Assembly: GCF_000241485.1 (NCBI RefSeq)
Contig: NZ_JH584241.1
Span: 458,761 to 522,760 of the forward strand
Reading direction: 5' to 3'
DNA from: Sphingomonas sp. PAMC 26605
Lineage (GTDB): Bacteria; Pseudomonadota; Alphaproteobacteria; Sphingomonadales; Sphingomonadaceae
DNA: 64,000 nt
Shown here: positions 39,930-49,551 of the stretch, in pieces
Layout of the letters: every line of letters starts with the position of its first letter
How positions within the stretch are numbered: the first letter of the stretch is position 1
Program-made: the position numbers and the translations under genes
Notes under the pieces: generated by a model
What the model was told of the DNA's origin: nothing
Databases searched by the model: none
What the model saw: only the letters and a program-made list of their open reading frames with translations

Positions 39930-41543
39930 ATGGCGACGATCTTGGCGAGCGATGTAGGACCCGATGCGCCGGCGACGCCGAGCCGCAAGGACATTCAGCT
40001 GATCATCACCGCCTCGTCGCTCGGCACGATCTTCGAATGGTATGACTTCTTCATCTACGGCACGCTCGCCGCCTCGGGGATCATCGGCCGCACCTTCTTT
40101 CCCGCGCAGAGCGAGCTGCTCCAGACGCTCTATGCCTGGGCGGGCTTCGCGGTCGGGTTCGGCTTCCGCCCGCTCGGCGCGATCCTGTTCGGCTTTCTCG
40201 GCGACAGACTCGGGCGCAAATATACGTTTCTCGTGACCATCACGGTGATGGGGCTGGCGACCGCCGGGGTCGGGCTGGTGCCCGGCGCGGCGACGATCGG
40301 ACTGTTCGCGCCGTTCGTCGTGATCCTGCTGCGAATCCTGCAGGGCCTCGCGCTCGGCGGCGAATATGGCGGCGCGGCGATCTATGTCGCCGAACATTCG
40401 CCGCCCGGGCGCAGTGGCTATTTCACCAGCTTCATCCAGGCGAGCGTCGCCGGTGGCTTCATCCTCAGCCTGGTCGTGGTGCTGCTCGCCAAGGCGCTGA
40501 TGCCGGCGGGGGTATGGGACGCATGGGGCTGGCGTGTGCCGTTCGTCTTTTCGCTGGTGCTGCTCGCGGTGTCGCTGTGGATGCGGCTCAAACCGTCCGA
40601 AAGCCCGGTGTTCAAGCAGATGAAGGCGGCGGGCGCGACCGCGAAGAATCCGTTCACCGAAAGCTTTACCTATCCCGGCAATCTCAAGCGGCTGTTCGTC
40701 GCCTTGTTCGGCATCGCCGCGGGGCTGACGGTGATCTGGTACACCGCGATGTTCACCGTGCTGTCGTTCCTGCAGGGCACGATGCGTGTCCAGGAGACCG
40801 CGGCGCAATTGATCGTCGGGTTCGGCGCGCTCGGTGGGCTTGGTTTCTTCGTGCTGTTCGGCCGGCTGTCGGACAGGGTCGGGCGCAAGACGCCGATCGT
40901 GATCGGCTATGCGCTGACGCTCGCGCTGCTCTTCCCGATCTTCTGGCTGATGGGCAGCGCGGCCAATCCAGGACTTGCGCATGCCGCCGAACGGGCACCG
41001 GTCGTGGTGTCGGGCCCGGCGTGCCACTACGATCTGTTCCCCGCCAAGCCGAGCGAATGCCGCCGGCTGCTCGATTATCTGTCGAAAAAGGGCGTGCCCT
41101 ATACCAAGGCGTTCACGCCGGTGACGCTGGTGCTGATCGGCGGCGTCGGCGTCGAGGATCTGAGCGACGCCGGGCTCGATGCCGCGCTCGCGAAGGGCGG
41201 GTACGATCTGGCCCCGGTGGTGCCGTCGCCCGGCAATATCGTGCTGATCCTGCTTGCGATCCTTTCGCTCAGCGCCCTGTCGGGGATGACCTATGGCCCG
41301 GTCGCGGCGCTGCTCGCCGAGATGTTCCCGCCGCGGATCCGCTACAGCTCGATGTCGATCCCCTATCATATCGGGACGGGCTATTTCGGCGGGTTCCTGC
41401 CGCTGATCAGCCAGGTCATCGTCGCGCGGACCGGCAACCCCTATGGCGGCCTGTGGTACACGATCGCGGTGGTGGCGATGGCGCTCGTCGTCACGCTCTA
41501 CGGGCTCGAGGAAAGCAAGCCCGGCCGCGCCAGCGCTGACTGA
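39930..41543 (+). CDS. MHS-type MFS transporter
   Basis: This 537-residue membrane protein has 12 hydrophobic helices in the metabolite:H+ symporter (MHS) pattern: SLGTIFEWYDFFIYGTLA in the first helix, GDRLGRKYTFL, LQGLALGGEYGGAAIYVAE, and RFGRLSDRVGRK-like loop. A long periplasmic loop (about 355-420), with a Cys pair (ACHYDLFPAKPSECR), makes it larger than typical E. coli ProP/ShiA members. Substrate is unknown (organic acids, betaines or shikimate in relatives). The last four residues and stop lie in a 21-bp tandem duplication (41525-41566). Confidence 0.9.
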   Translation: MATILASDVGPDAPATPSRKDIQLIITASSLGTIFEWYDFFIYGTLAASGIIGRTFFPAQSELLQTLYAWAGFAVGFGFRPLGAILFGFLGDRLGRKYTFLVTITVMGLATAGVGLVPGAATIGLFAPFVVILLRILQGLALGGEYGGAAIYVAEHSPPGRSGYFTSFIQASVAGGFILSLVVVLLAKALMPAGVWDAWGWRVPFVFSLVLLAVSLWMRLKPSESPVFKQMKAAGATAKNPFTESFTYPGNLKRLFVALFGIAAGLTVIWYTAMFTVLSFLQGTMRVQETAAQLIVGFGALGGLGFFVLFGRLSDRVGRKTPIVIGYALTLALLFPIFWLMGSAANPGLAHAAERAPVVVSGPACHYDLFPAKPSECRRLLDYLSKKGVPYTKAFTPVTLVLIGGVGVEDLSDAGLDAALAKGGYDLAPVVPSPGNIVLILLAILSLSALSGMTYGPVAALLAEMFPPRIRYSSMSIPYHIGTGYFGGFLPLISQVIVARTGNPYGGLWYTIAVVAMALVVTLYGLEESKPGRASAD

Positions 41544-41566
41544 CGCCGCGCCAGCGCTGACTGACG
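41525..41566. repeat. 21-bp perfect tandem duplication across the MFS stop codon
   Basis: The 21-mer beginning CCGCGCCAGCGC and ending CTGACTGACG is present twice, head to tail (41525-41545, 41546-41566). The first copy contains the stop codon of the transporter. It looks like a slippage duplication and does not change the protein. Confidence 0.85.
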
Positions 41567-41607
41567 CCGGACTGGCGCGCGCGGACCGCGGCGGCTAACC
41601 GGGCGGG

Positions 41608-42639
41608 ATGACCGTCGCTCCGCTCCGCCTCCGCCTCGACACCGCCGCGCTTACCGCCAATTGGCGCGCGCTCGATGCGCTGAGCGGGTCGGCGGCGTGC
41701 GGCGCGGCGATCAAGGCCAATGGCTATGGGCTCGGCGCGGTCGAGGTGGCGGAGCGGCTCGCGCGGGCGGGCTGCCGCGATTTCTTCGTCGCGACCTGGG
41801 GCGAGGCCGAGCGCCTCGCCGGGCTCGGGTTCGACGTCGCGGTGCTGCACGGCGTGCGCGACGAGGATATGGCGGCCGCGATGCGCGGGATCGCGAGGCC
41901 GGTGTTGAATACCGCGGCCCAAATCACGCGCTGGCGCGACGCCGGGGGCGGGCGCTGCGACGTGATGGTCGATACCGGCATGAACCGGCTCGGCGTTGCG
42001 GTGGCGGAGGTGTGCGACGGGCTGCTCGACGGGCTCGCGATCGATACGCTGATGAGCCATTTGGCGTGCGCGGACGAGGACGATGCGATGAATGCGCGGC
42101 AGGCGGCGGCGTTTCGCGCGCTCGCCGGGCGGACCGCCGCGCGACGGCTCAGCCTCGCCAATTCGGCGGGCATCGCGCTCGGTGCAGACTATGCCTTCGA
42201 CCTGACGCGCCCGGGGCTGGCGCTCTATGGCGGCGTGCCGCGCGACGACATGGCCGGTGCGGTGCGTCAGGTCGTGACGCCCGAGGCGCAAATCCTGCAG
42301 CGGCGCACGCTCCGGGCGGGGGACTCGATCGGCTACAATGCGTTGTTCACGGCAAGCGTGCCGACCGAAGTGGCGATTCTCAACATCGGCTATGCCGATG
42401 GCTATTGGCGTGGGTTCAGCAACACCGGCTGCGCGCGCGTCGGGGCTGCCGCGCTGCCGGTGATCGGGCGCGTGTCGATGGATCTCACCGCGATTTCGGT
42501 CGCGGCGGCGCCGGAGTTGGGGGAGGGCGACTGGGTCGCGCTCGACTATGCACTGCCGGCGGCCGCGGCCGCGGCGGGGATGTCGCAATATGAAGTGCTG
42601 ACTGGGCTCGGTGCGCGGTTCGAGCGAGACTGGACATAA
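41608..42639 (+). CDS. alr: Alanine racemase
   Basis: This 343-residue PLP enzyme makes D-alanine for peptidoglycan. The PLP lysine is Lys36 in AAIKANGYGLG; the second catalytic residue is Tyr243 (IGYNALF). DTGMNRLG, LANSAGIALG, and RPGLALYGG are also present. The ATG at 41608 is the first residue of the domain. It lies 64 nt downstream of the transporter stop on the same strand. A terminator hairpin follows. Confidence 0.95.
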   Translation: MTVAPLRLRLDTAALTANWRALDALSGSAACGAAIKANGYGLGAVEVAERLARAGCRDFFVATWGEAERLAGLGFDVAVLHGVRDEDMAAAMRGIARPVLNTAAQITRWRDAGGGRCDVMVDTGMNRLGVAVAEVCDGLLDGLAIDTLMSHLACADEDDAMNARQAAAFRALAGRTAARRLSLANSAGIALGADYAFDLTRPGLALYGGVPRDDMAGAVRQVVTPEAQILQRRTLRAGDSIGYNALFTASVPTEVAILNIGYADGYWRGFSNTGCARVGAAALPVIGRVSMDLTAISVAAAPELGEGDWVALDYALPAAAAAAGMSQYEVLTGLGARFERDWT

Positions 42640-42665
42640 AAAAAGGGCTCCCCGGAGGGAGCCCT
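42637..42665 (-). terminator. Terminator between alr and the TonB receptor
   Basis: A 9-bp stem (AGGGCTCCC / GGGAGCCCT) closes a 4-nt loop (42644-42665). On the minus strand it is followed by seven T's (the A-run 42637-42643 on the plus strand), which fits a Rho-independent terminator of the TonB receptor gene. On the plus strand it may also hold up alr transcription, though there the downstream T-run is missing. Confidence 0.8.
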
Positions 42666-42684
42666 ATCAGTCGTTGCGGCTTTT

Positions 42685-45600
42685 TCAGAACTTGAAGGAA
42701 GCACCGGCGTAAAGGAAGCGGCCGACTGCGTCATACTGATTGCCAGCCTCGTTGCCGATCAGACCGTATGGCCCGAGCTGGTCGAACAGATTGTCGACGC
42801 CGACATAGAAGCTGTACTTGGTGGTCGGCGTGATATCGAGCCGAAGGTCCGAATAGGAAATCAGCGGATAACGCACCACCGACAGCGAGTCCGGGTTCGT
42901 TGGCGGGCGACCTTGTACCGAGTTCTGCGTCTCATACGCGGCGATCGTGGTCTTGTCATAGCCACGGAAGCGATAGCCGAAGTTGAAATGCTTGGTCGCG
43001 AAATTGACCGACAGCGTTCCTTGCCATTCCGGATCGCCGAGGTTCCCAAGCTGTTGGATGATGAACGTGGGGTCGTTGATGTCGGTGTAATTGTCCTTCA
43101 TCAAAGCCTTGGACACGATCGCGCGAACCGCGATGTTGAGCGAGGACGACAGCTTGCCGCGATAGGCGGCCTCGATGTCGATGCCCGAATTGGTATTCTT
43201 GGCATAGTTGAACGGACCCGCGATGAACGACGCCCCGGTCGGCGTCAGCGGCACGGTCGTGCCGTTGTTGGCGACATCGCTCTGACCGCGGAACGTCCCG
43301 TTCGGGTTGCGGAAGATCGCTGCGCAGAACGGGTTGTTGATCCCGCCCGGGCTGTCATAGCATTGGTTGATGATCGTCTGCGGGGCGAGCGTGTTGATCG
43401 CCTGGTTGATCTTGATGTAATAATAATCGACGCTGAGCGTCAGCCCCGGAATGAAGCGCGGGATGAACAGCGCGCCCACGGTCAGGCTGTCGCTGATTTC
43501 CGCGGTCAGCGAGCTGTTGCTGCCGCTGAACCCCGAAATCCCCGATGCCGGACGGTTCGAGAAGGGCTCGGTCACGCCATTGAAGGTTTGCGTGGTCGGA
43601 ACGCCCGCCGCGGCGCAGTTGCGGACGCGATTGGGGTTGTTGTTGATGTTCTGCTGCCCGCACGGATCGACCAGGCCGTTGAGGAAGGTCTGGGTGAGCG
43701 GCGAGTACAGATCGCTCTGGGTAGGCGCGCGAATGGCGCGGGCATAGCCTGCGCGGAAACGGATATCGCGGATCGGAGCGTAGGTGCCGTTGAAATTGTA
43801 CGCGACGACCGTACCGGTATTGCCGATATTGTAGTTCGACACGCGGACGGCGCCGTCGACCGAAAGTTCATTGGCGAACGGCATATCCTTGAGCAGCGGT
43901 ACGCTGACCTCGGCAAAGCCTTCCTTGACGATCTGGTTCGGCGGGCGGAAGTCCGGGATCGTATTGAGGAAGGTGCACCCCGCGGCCGGACAGGTAATGC
44001 CCGAGGTTCCCGCGGTGAACGCGTCATAGGCCGCGAACGCGGTTTCCTTGCGATATTCGCCACCGATCACGAAGGCGATCGGGCCGCCCGGCAGCGAGAA
44101 GAGCTGCGACAGGTCGCCAGCGATATACCCGCTCACGTCGTACAGATTGGCCCGCTGGACGCGGCTCGACGTGTAGCCGAAGTAATTGAGCGCCGCGCGG
44201 CTCGGCTGGCCCTCGCCGAACAGGTTTACCGGAACGCACGAAGGGTCGTCGTTCGCGGTGGAGGCATCGGCGTTGATGCCGCAGACGATCTGACCGGAGG
44301 CGTTGCGGACCGCGTCGATCGCGTTGGTGTACTTCTGGCGGTCGAGATTGCCCGCGGTTTTGTAGAAGGTGTAGAGATAGCCGTAGTTGAACGAGACGTC
44401 ATACTTCCAGTCTTCGTTGAACGTCCCGCGGACCCCGACGATCGCGCGCGTCTGCTCGCGCAGATGGTCCTCGCCACGGCCACCGAAATCGGTGTCGAAG
44501 CGTTGCGCCGTGAAGGTCGTCGTGCCGGGGGCGAGGTTCGCGACGAGCGTTGCGCGCGCCTGCTGGGTCAGGAATGGATTGTTGATGCTGAAGGTGTTGT
44601 TGAAGAAGGTCGGCTGACCTTCCTGATTCGAGTTCGCGCGGAAATACTGCGCCTCGAAATACGGATCGAACGCCGGCGTGATCTGGAAGTGACCCGACAC
44701 ATAGGCCGAGCGCCGGATTAGGCCGGGGATGATGAAGCCGTTCTCGAGCAAGGTCGATCCGCGTCCGCCGACGCAGTTGCTCGATCCGTACGGCCGGAAG
44801 TCGGTGACGCAGGTGTTCGGCGTCAGGCTGCCGTCCGGGTTGAAGACGAAGGTCGTTCCGAACTGGGCGAGCGGGTTGGACGATGCGGGGTTTGGCAGCC
44901 CGGAGCACGCCGAGGCACGCCGAGCGGCGAAGGCGGCGGCGGATTCGCCGGTCGCGGCAGCATTCGGACAAGTCGCAGTGAAGAGACCGCCACTCGAAAT
45001 GTTGTTGTTGCGCACGCCGGTGATGAAGACGCTATCGGGAATGCCGTCGCCGGTCGAGGGTTCGGCCGGACGGAGCGCGCCCGCCGACGGGTTCAAATTG
45101 GCGCCGGTGTTCTGGACGAGTTGGAACTGGTTGCGGCCGCTAAAGGCCCCCGTCGTTTCGTCGCGGTCGCTGTTCAGCAGCGTGCCGGCATTGGCATATT
45201 CGAGCGAGACGGTGAGGTTGGCGCGACCCTCGGCGAAATTGTGCCCCGCGGTGATCGCACCGATATAGGAAGGACGATCGCCGCGCGACGAGATGCCCGA
45301 TTGGCCGCGGACCTTTATGCCTTCGAAATCGTGCTTGAGGACGAAGTTGGCGACACCCGCGACCGCGTCCGACCCGTACACCGCGGAATTGCCGCCGGTG
45401 ACGATGTCGAACCGTTCGAGCAGATCGTTGGGCACGACGTTCACGTCGGGCCGGTTGACCCCCGGGGTTGCGGTGACGATGCGACGGCCGTCGATCAGCA
45501 CGAGCGTGCGCGCAGTGCCCAGGCCGCGCAGATCGATCGCGCTGATGCCCGCGCGACCGATCGCATTCTGCGAGTTTGCCTGGTTAACCGTCGAGCGCAC

Positions 45601-45909
45601 TTGCGGCAGCTGGTTGACCAGATCGCCGATCGCGACGCCGCCGCGATTGAGCAGTTCGGCCGCCGTTACCGACGTGATCGGCACGGACGAGTCGAGGTTC
45701 GGACGGTTGAGGCGCGTACCCGTGACGACGATTTCGGGCGCGGTCTCCGACCCGGGGGCGGTATCGCTCTGCGTTTCCCCGATGTTCGGCGACCCTGTCG
45801 CGGGCGCGTCGGTGCTGGTTTGTCCGCTCGCCTGCGCCATCGCGACCGACGGAAATGCCGTCAGCACGCCGACGATCGCCGTCGCCCCCAGGAGTTGTCT
45901 GATGTTCAT
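42685..45909 (-). CDS. TonB-dependent receptor (large)
   Basis: This 1074-residue outer membrane protein has a signal peptide (ending AMAQA), a plug domain with EIVVTGTRLNRPNLDSSVP as TonB-box region, and RGLGTARTLVLIDGRRIV, GGNSAVYGSDAVAGVANFVLK. The long barrel ends in SFKF. Family members take up iron complexes, peptides, vitamin B12 or glycans; nothing in the sequence decides. Four extracellular loops hold paired Cys residues. Possible -35 TTGACA on the minus strand at 45967-45972. The 168-bp gap upstream has no other gene. Confidence 0.94.
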   Translation of the reverse strand: MNIRQLLGATAIVGVLTAFPSVAMAQASGQTSTDAPATGSPNIGETQSDTAPGSETAPEIVVTGTRLNRPNLDSSVPITSVTAAELLNRGGVAIGDLVNQLPQVRSTVNQANSQNAIGRAGISAIDLRGLGTARTLVLIDGRRIVTATPGVNRPDVNVVPNDLLERFDIVTGGNSAVYGSDAVAGVANFVLKHDFEGIKVRGQSGISSRGDRPSYIGAITAGHNFAEGRANLTVSLEYANAGTLLNSDRDETTGAFSGRNQFQLVQNTGANLNPSAGALRPAEPSTGDGIPDSVFITGVRNNNISSGGLFTATCPNAAATGESAAAFAARRASACSGLPNPASSNPLAQFGTTFVFNPDGSLTPNTCVTDFRPYGSSNCVGGRGSTLLENGFIIPGLIRRSAYVSGHFQITPAFDPYFEAQYFRANSNQEGQPTFFNNTFSINNPFLTQQARATLVANLAPGTTTFTAQRFDTDFGGRGEDHLREQTRAIVGVRGTFNEDWKYDVSFNYGYLYTFYKTAGNLDRQKYTNAIDAVRNASGQIVCGINADASTANDDPSCVPVNLFGEGQPSRAALNYFGYTSSRVQRANLYDVSGYIAGDLSQLFSLPGGPIAFVIGGEYRKETAFAAYDAFTAGTSGITCPAAGCTFLNTIPDFRPPNQIVKEGFAEVSVPLLKDMPFANELSVDGAVRVSNYNIGNTGTVVAYNFNGTYAPIRDIRFRAGYARAIRAPTQSDLYSPLTQTFLNGLVDPCGQQNINNNPNRVRNCAAAGVPTTQTFNGVTEPFSNRPASGISGFSGSNSSLTAEISDSLTVGALFIPRFIPGLTLSVDYYYIKINQAINTLAPQTIINQCYDSPGGINNPFCAAIFRNPNGTFRGQSDVANNGTTVPLTPTGASFIAGPFNYAKNTNSGIDIEAAYRGKLSSSLNIAVRAIVSKALMKDNYTDINDPTFIIQQLGNLGDPEWQGTLSVNFATKHFNFGYRFRGYDKTTIAAYETQNSVQGRPPTNPDSLSVVRYPLISYSDLRLDITPTTKYSFYVGVDNLFDQLGPYGLIGNEAGNQYDAVGRFLYAGASFKF

Positions 45910-46077
45910 AAAGTGCCCCCACTCGTTACGGCCAATTCGGCTCTAGCGGGGGGATTGAAACTTTTTTGTCAAACTTACGCAAGGCTACATGAAGGTCAGA
46001 TGACAAACTTGTTCAAAAAGTACCTGAACGTGGCATGAATACAACATGTGGCCGGATCGGTGGTAGCGCTAGCGGGG

Positions 46078-47250
46078 TCACCGCTCGACGCACAAAGCGA
46101 TCCCCATTCCCCCGCCGATACAAAGCGTTGCCAGCCCCTTCCTGGCATCGCGCTTGGCCATTTCGTACAGCAGCGTGGTGAGCACGCGCGCGCCAGACGC
46201 GCCGATCGGATGGCCGAGCGCGATCGCGCCGCCGTTGACGTTGACGCGCTCGGGATCCCAGCCGAGTTCCTTGCCGACCGACAGCGCCTGCGCGGCAAAG
46301 GCTTCATTCGCCTCGATCAAATCGAGATCGGCGATGCCCCACCCGGCCTTTTCGAGCGCGCGTCGAGTCGCGGGGACCGGGCCGATCCCCATGATCGACG
46401 GGTCGACCCCGGCCGAAGCCCAGCTCGCGATTCGCGCGAGGATCGGGCTCCCGCGCTTCTCGGCCTCGGCGCGCGTCATCAGCACGAGCGCGGCGGCGCC
46501 GTCGTTGAGCCCGCTCGCATTGGCGGCGGTGACGGTGCCGTCCTTCTTGAACGCCGGGCGCACGCTCGACACGCGCTCGAGCGTCGCACCGGCGCGGATA
46601 TACTCGTCGTCGGCGACGATCGTGTCGCCCTTGCGGCCCTTCACGGTGACGGGCGCGATCTCGTCGCGGAAGCGGCCCGCGCCGCGCGCGGCCTCGGCTA
46701 GATTCTGCGAGCGGACCGAGAAGACGTCCTGCATCTCGCGCGTGATCTGATATTGCTCGGCGAGGTTCTCGGCGGTGATGCCCATGTGGTAATTGTTGAA
46801 CACGTCGGTCAGCCCGTCGCTGATCATCGTGTCGACCAGCGAGAGATTGCCCATCTTGGTGCCGCCGCGCAGATTTTGCGCATGCGGGCTGAGCGACATC
46901 GATTCCTGACCGCCCGCGACCATGATGTTCGCGTCGCCGGTGGCGATCGCCTGCGCCGCGAGTGCGACCGCGCGCAAGCCCGAGCCGCACACCTGGTTGA
47001 CGCCCCAGGCCGGGATTTCCTTCGGCACGCCCGCCGCCATTGCCGCCTGACGCGCGGGGTTCTGCCCCTGCGCGGCGGTCAGTACCTGCCCGAGAATGAC
47101 TTCGGAGACTTCGTCGCCCGCGACGCCGGCCTGCGCGAGCGCCGCCTCGATCGCGATCCGGCCGAGTTCGTGCGCCGGCGTCGCGGCGAAGGCGCCGAGG
47201 AAGCTGCCGACGGGGGTACGCTTGGCAGCGGTGATGACGATGTCCTGCAT
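46078..47250 (-). CDS. Acetyl-CoA C-acyltransferase (thiolase), PhaA/AtoB-like
   Basis: This 390-residue thiolase has the nucleophile Cys88 (NQVCGSG), His347 (GHPIGASG) and the second Cys377 (LCIGGG). Residue pattern fits biosynthetic acetoacetyl-CoA thiolases of polyhydroxybutyrate synthesis, or degradative ones; the neighbours favour the former. It lies 26 nt downstream of the PHA-synthase-like gene on the same strand. It joins two acetyl-CoA molecules, or splits acetoacetyl-CoA. A reductase gene (phaB) is not in the window. Confidence 0.94.
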   Translation of the reverse strand: MQDIVITAAKRTPVGSFLGAFAATPAHELGRIAIEAALAQAGVAGDEVSEVILGQVLTAAQGQNPARQAAMAAGVPKEIPAWGVNQVCGSGLRAVALAAQAIATGDANIMVAGGQESMSLSPHAQNLRGGTKMGNLSLVDTMISDGLTDVFNNYHMGITAENLAEQYQITREMQDVFSVRSQNLAEAARGAGRFRDEIAPVTVKGRKGDTIVADDEYIRAGATLERVSSVRPAFKKDGTVTAANASGLNDGAAALVLMTRAEAEKRGSPILARIASWASAGVDPSIMGIGPVPATRRALEKAGWGIADLDLIEANEAFAAQALSVGKELGWDPERVNVNGGAIALGHPIGASGARVLTTLLYEMAKRDARKGLATLCIGGGMGIALCVER

Positions 47251-47276
47251 GGCTCTTCTCCGGCGATAGTTGCCGC

Positions 47277-48356
47277 CTATTTAGCCGCGGGGAGGGCGTT
47301 TAACCACCCCGCGAGCGGCTCCCACAGTTGCGCGCGCGCGCCACGCCCGACGATCATCCCGACATGACCCGCTCCAAGATCGCGTCGGTCGGGGAGATTG
47401 GCGGCGGTCGCGGCGGGAACGATGCGGTCGTTGAGCGAGACAAAGTCGATTGCTGGACACCGCAACGCTGCCGGATCGATCTTCGTCCCGGCGATCTGCC
47501 AGGCGCCGCTGCCGGGCAGGTCGCGTGCGATGCAGTCCTCGAACAGCTGGCGTCCGGCGGCATAGGGCAGGGGCGCACCGCCATTCGCCCAATCCTCCAT
47601 CGCGACGAAGCGCTGCGCCGCAGCACTGCCGGGCTCGAGCGCGGCGAAGGCCTCGTATTTCGCGACGGTTCGCGCGGGGTCGAGTCGCCAGAAGCCCGAC
47701 TGCAGCACCTCCATCGGGACGAGCCCCAGCGCCTCGCACGCGGGTTTGGCGGATGCCCACAGGCTCGCCATGTCGGCCCGCGCCGCAGCGCCGAACCCCG
47801 CAAAATGCCACGGCGCCGCGATCAGCGCCACGCCCGCGACCTCGGCGAGGCACGCCGCAGCAATCGCCAGCGTGCCGCCGAGACAATAACCGACGAGGAT
47901 CGGCGGCGTGTCGAACTTGGCGATCAGCGGCAGCAGCACGCGCGTGACGTGCGCGTCGAGATCGAGCGCGCTGCCCTCCGGCGCTTGCGTCCCCCAGTCG
48001 AGCAGGAACGGGCGATGCCCTTGCGCCGCGAGCCAGCGTAGCAGCGAGACGTCGGGCAGCAGATCGAGGATATGCGGCGGGTTGATCAGCGAGGGCACGA
48101 ACAGCACAGCGCGCCCGGTGGCACCTTTCGCAGCATAATCGCGCAGCCGCGCCTTGCCCTTGCGATAGCGCGCCGGCATCGGCTGGCGAACGCGACCGCG
48201 TGGCGCGTCCTGATAGGCGCGCAGTCCGGCGAGCGCCGCAGCGCGGCGCTCGGGCGCGGTTGCGGTCTCGGCAAGCAGCATTTCGAGGAATAAGGGCAGC
48301 GGGCGCGGGCCGTGTTGCGATGCGGCAAGTATTGGTGGTAGCATCTGCCCAAACAT
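47277..48356 (-). CDS. PHA synthase (PhaC)-like alpha/beta hydrolase
   Basis: This 359-residue protein has the PHA synthase lipase-like box GYCLGG with nucleophile Cys158, the Asp in NDRIVPA and the His in [10 protein letters not shown]. The size is close to class III PhaC, while many class I enzymes are about 600 residues. Neighbours thiolase and phaR support a role in polyester metabolism. It may be a polymerase or a shortened, specialised relative. Its start (48356) is only 20 nt from the divergent phaR start, so its promoter must lie within phaR or start sites are misassigned; ATG at 48344 is an alternative. Confidence 0.82.
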   Translation of the reverse strand: MFGQMLPPILAASQHGPRPLPLFLEMLLAETATAPERRAAALAGLRAYQDAPRGRVRQPMPARYRKGKARLRDYAAKGATGRAVLFVPSLINPPHILDLLPDVSLLRWLAAQGHRPFLLDWGTQAPEGSALDLDAHVTRVLLPLIAKFDTPPILVGYCLGGTLAIAAACLAEVAGVALIAAPWHFAGFGAAARADMASLWASAKPACEALGLVPMEVLQSGFWRLDPARTVAKYEAFAALEPGSAAAQRFVAMEDWANGGAPLPYAAGRQLFEDCIARDLPGSGAWQIAGTKIDPAALRCPAIDFVSLNDRIVPAATAANLPDRRDLGAGHVGMIVGRGARAQLWEPLAGWLNALPAAK

Positions 48357-48376
48357 ATCTCGGGGAGCCCTTCTGC

Positions 48377-48958
48377 ATGAAAAAGACCATTCCGGGCGAC
48401 GGCCCGGTGACGATCAAGAAGTATGCGAACCGTCGGCTCTATAATACCGAGACCTCGTCCTACATCACCCTCGAGCATCTCGCCGCGATGACGCGCGAGG
48501 GGCGCGATTTCAAGGTGTTCGATGCGAAGACCGAAGAGGATATCACGCACAATATCCTGACCCAGATCATCATGGAAGAAGAGCAGCGCGGCCAGACGAT
48601 GCTCCCCGTCAATTTCCTGCGCCAGCTGATCGCGATGTACGGCGATTCGATGCAGGCGATGGTGCCGGGCTATCTCGAAGCGTCGATGGACAGCTTCCGC
48701 CACAACCAGCAGCAGTTCAAGTCGGCGGTCGAGGGCGCGTTCGCGCAGTCGCCGTTCGCCAACACGCCGTTCGCCGAGATCGCCAAGCAGAACATGGCGA
48801 TGTTCGAGGCGGCGACCGCGGCGTTCAAGCCGGGCGCGGTGCCCGGTGGGGCGGCAAAGCCCGCGCCGGCCGCTGCAATGAGCAAGGATGACGAGATCGC
48901 CGCGCTCAAGGCCGAGCTCGGCCGGTTGAACGAGAAGATCGAGAAGCTCGGCGACTGA
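48377..48958 (+). CDS. phaR: Polyhydroxyalkanoate synthesis regulator PhaR
   Basis: This 193-residue repressor has the PhaR N-terminal domain (KKYANRRLYNTETSSYITLEHL) followed by the PHB accumulation regulatory domain (DITHNILTQIIMEEEQRGQ). It binds polyhydroxybutyrate granules and DNA and represses phasin genes. The rest is helical with a C-terminal coiled coil (EIAALKAELGRLNEKIEKL). The ATG at 48377 has CGGGGAG nine nt upstream. It faces the PHA-synthase-like gene back to back. Confidence 0.96.
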   Translation: MKKTIPGDGPVTIKKYANRRLYNTETSSYITLEHLAAMTREGRDFKVFDAKTEEDITHNILTQIIMEEEQRGQTMLPVNFLRQLIAMYGDSMQAMVPGYLEASMDSFRHNQQQFKSAVEGAFAQSPFANTPFAEIAKQNMAMFEAATAAFKPGAVPGGAAKPAPAAAMSKDDEIAALKAELGRLNEKIEKLGD

Positions 48959-48965
48959 TTCGGCG

Positions 48966-49145
48966 ATGGGGTGGTGGATCGGTGCGGCGGGTGCGCTGCT
49001 CGTCGCGGTATGGGCCGGCGTCGCCGACTGGCGGCGGCAGCGGCGCGACGACCTCGACGCGGTCGGCTGGATCGACTGGCGCACCCTCCACATCCTCGCG
49101 CTGGTCGCAACCGCGCTTTGCGCGGCGCTGGCGTGGCGCGGGTGA
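48966..49145 (+). CDS. Small membrane protein, 59 residues
   Basis: This short ORF begins 7 nt after the phaR stop. It encodes a hydrophobic helix (about residues 4-20, WWIGAAGALLVAVWAGV), a charged loop rich in Arg and Asp (DWRRQRRDDLDAVGWIDW) and a second hydrophobic helix (about 41-57, HILALVATALCAALAW). No family is recognised. The tight spacing and typical codon use favour a real gene that is co-transcribed with phaR. Confidence 0.6.
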   Translation: MGWWIGAAGALLVAVWAGVADWRRQRRDDLDAVGWIDWRTLHILALVATALCAALAWRG

Positions 49146-49187
49146 GGCTATGTTTTATGGTGGTGGGGAGTTGGCGTTCCCCGCAAA

Positions 49188-49362
49188 TCCTCCCCCGCCA
49201 GGGGGAGGTGGCGCCGAAGGCGACGGAGGGGGCGGTCAGCGGCACCCTCACGTTGATGCGCACACGTCGCCCATCGCCCTTGCCTTGAGCTGTCGATCCC
49301 CAAGCCGCTCGCCGACCGCCCCCGTCACGCTTCGCGTGCCACCTCCCCCTGGCGGGGGAGGA
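49188..49362. repeat. 175-bp palindromic intergenic repeat (family C)
   Basis: Outer arms of about 25 bp (beginning TCCTCCCCCGCCAGGG) are inverted copies of each other, and a second inner stem (GGGGGCGGTC / GACCGCCCCC) brackets an 75-bp centre. Each outer arm is itself partly palindromic (CCTCCCCC...GGGGGAGG). Together with the next repeat it fills the 406-bp gene-free stretch 49146-49551; nothing else is seen there. Confidence 0.8.
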
Positions 49363-49410
49363 CGCCGGTACGCGTCTGCTAAGGCGGTGGGAGCGGCGCT
49401 AACGCATGAC

Positions 49411-49497
49411 CGTCGCCCCGGCGCAGGCCGGGGCCTCCCCCTGGTGTCGCGCCGCCCGCCTAGCCATCCCAAGGCCCCGGCTTCCGCCGGGGCGACG
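49411..49497. repeat. 87-bp palindromic intergenic repeat (family D, REP-like)
   Basis: Arms 49411-49436 and 49472-49497 are inverted and agree at 24 of 26 positions. Each arm contains its own small palindrome (GCCCCGG...CCGGGGC). The type, a CCCCGG-N-CCGGGG core, resembles REP-like elements seen in many alphaproteobacterial genomes. Confidence 0.75.
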
Positions 49498-49551
49498 GCT
49501 AGGGCAATGTCCGCCATTGGTCGCTAGCCGTCCGGCTGCTTTCGCACGCGC

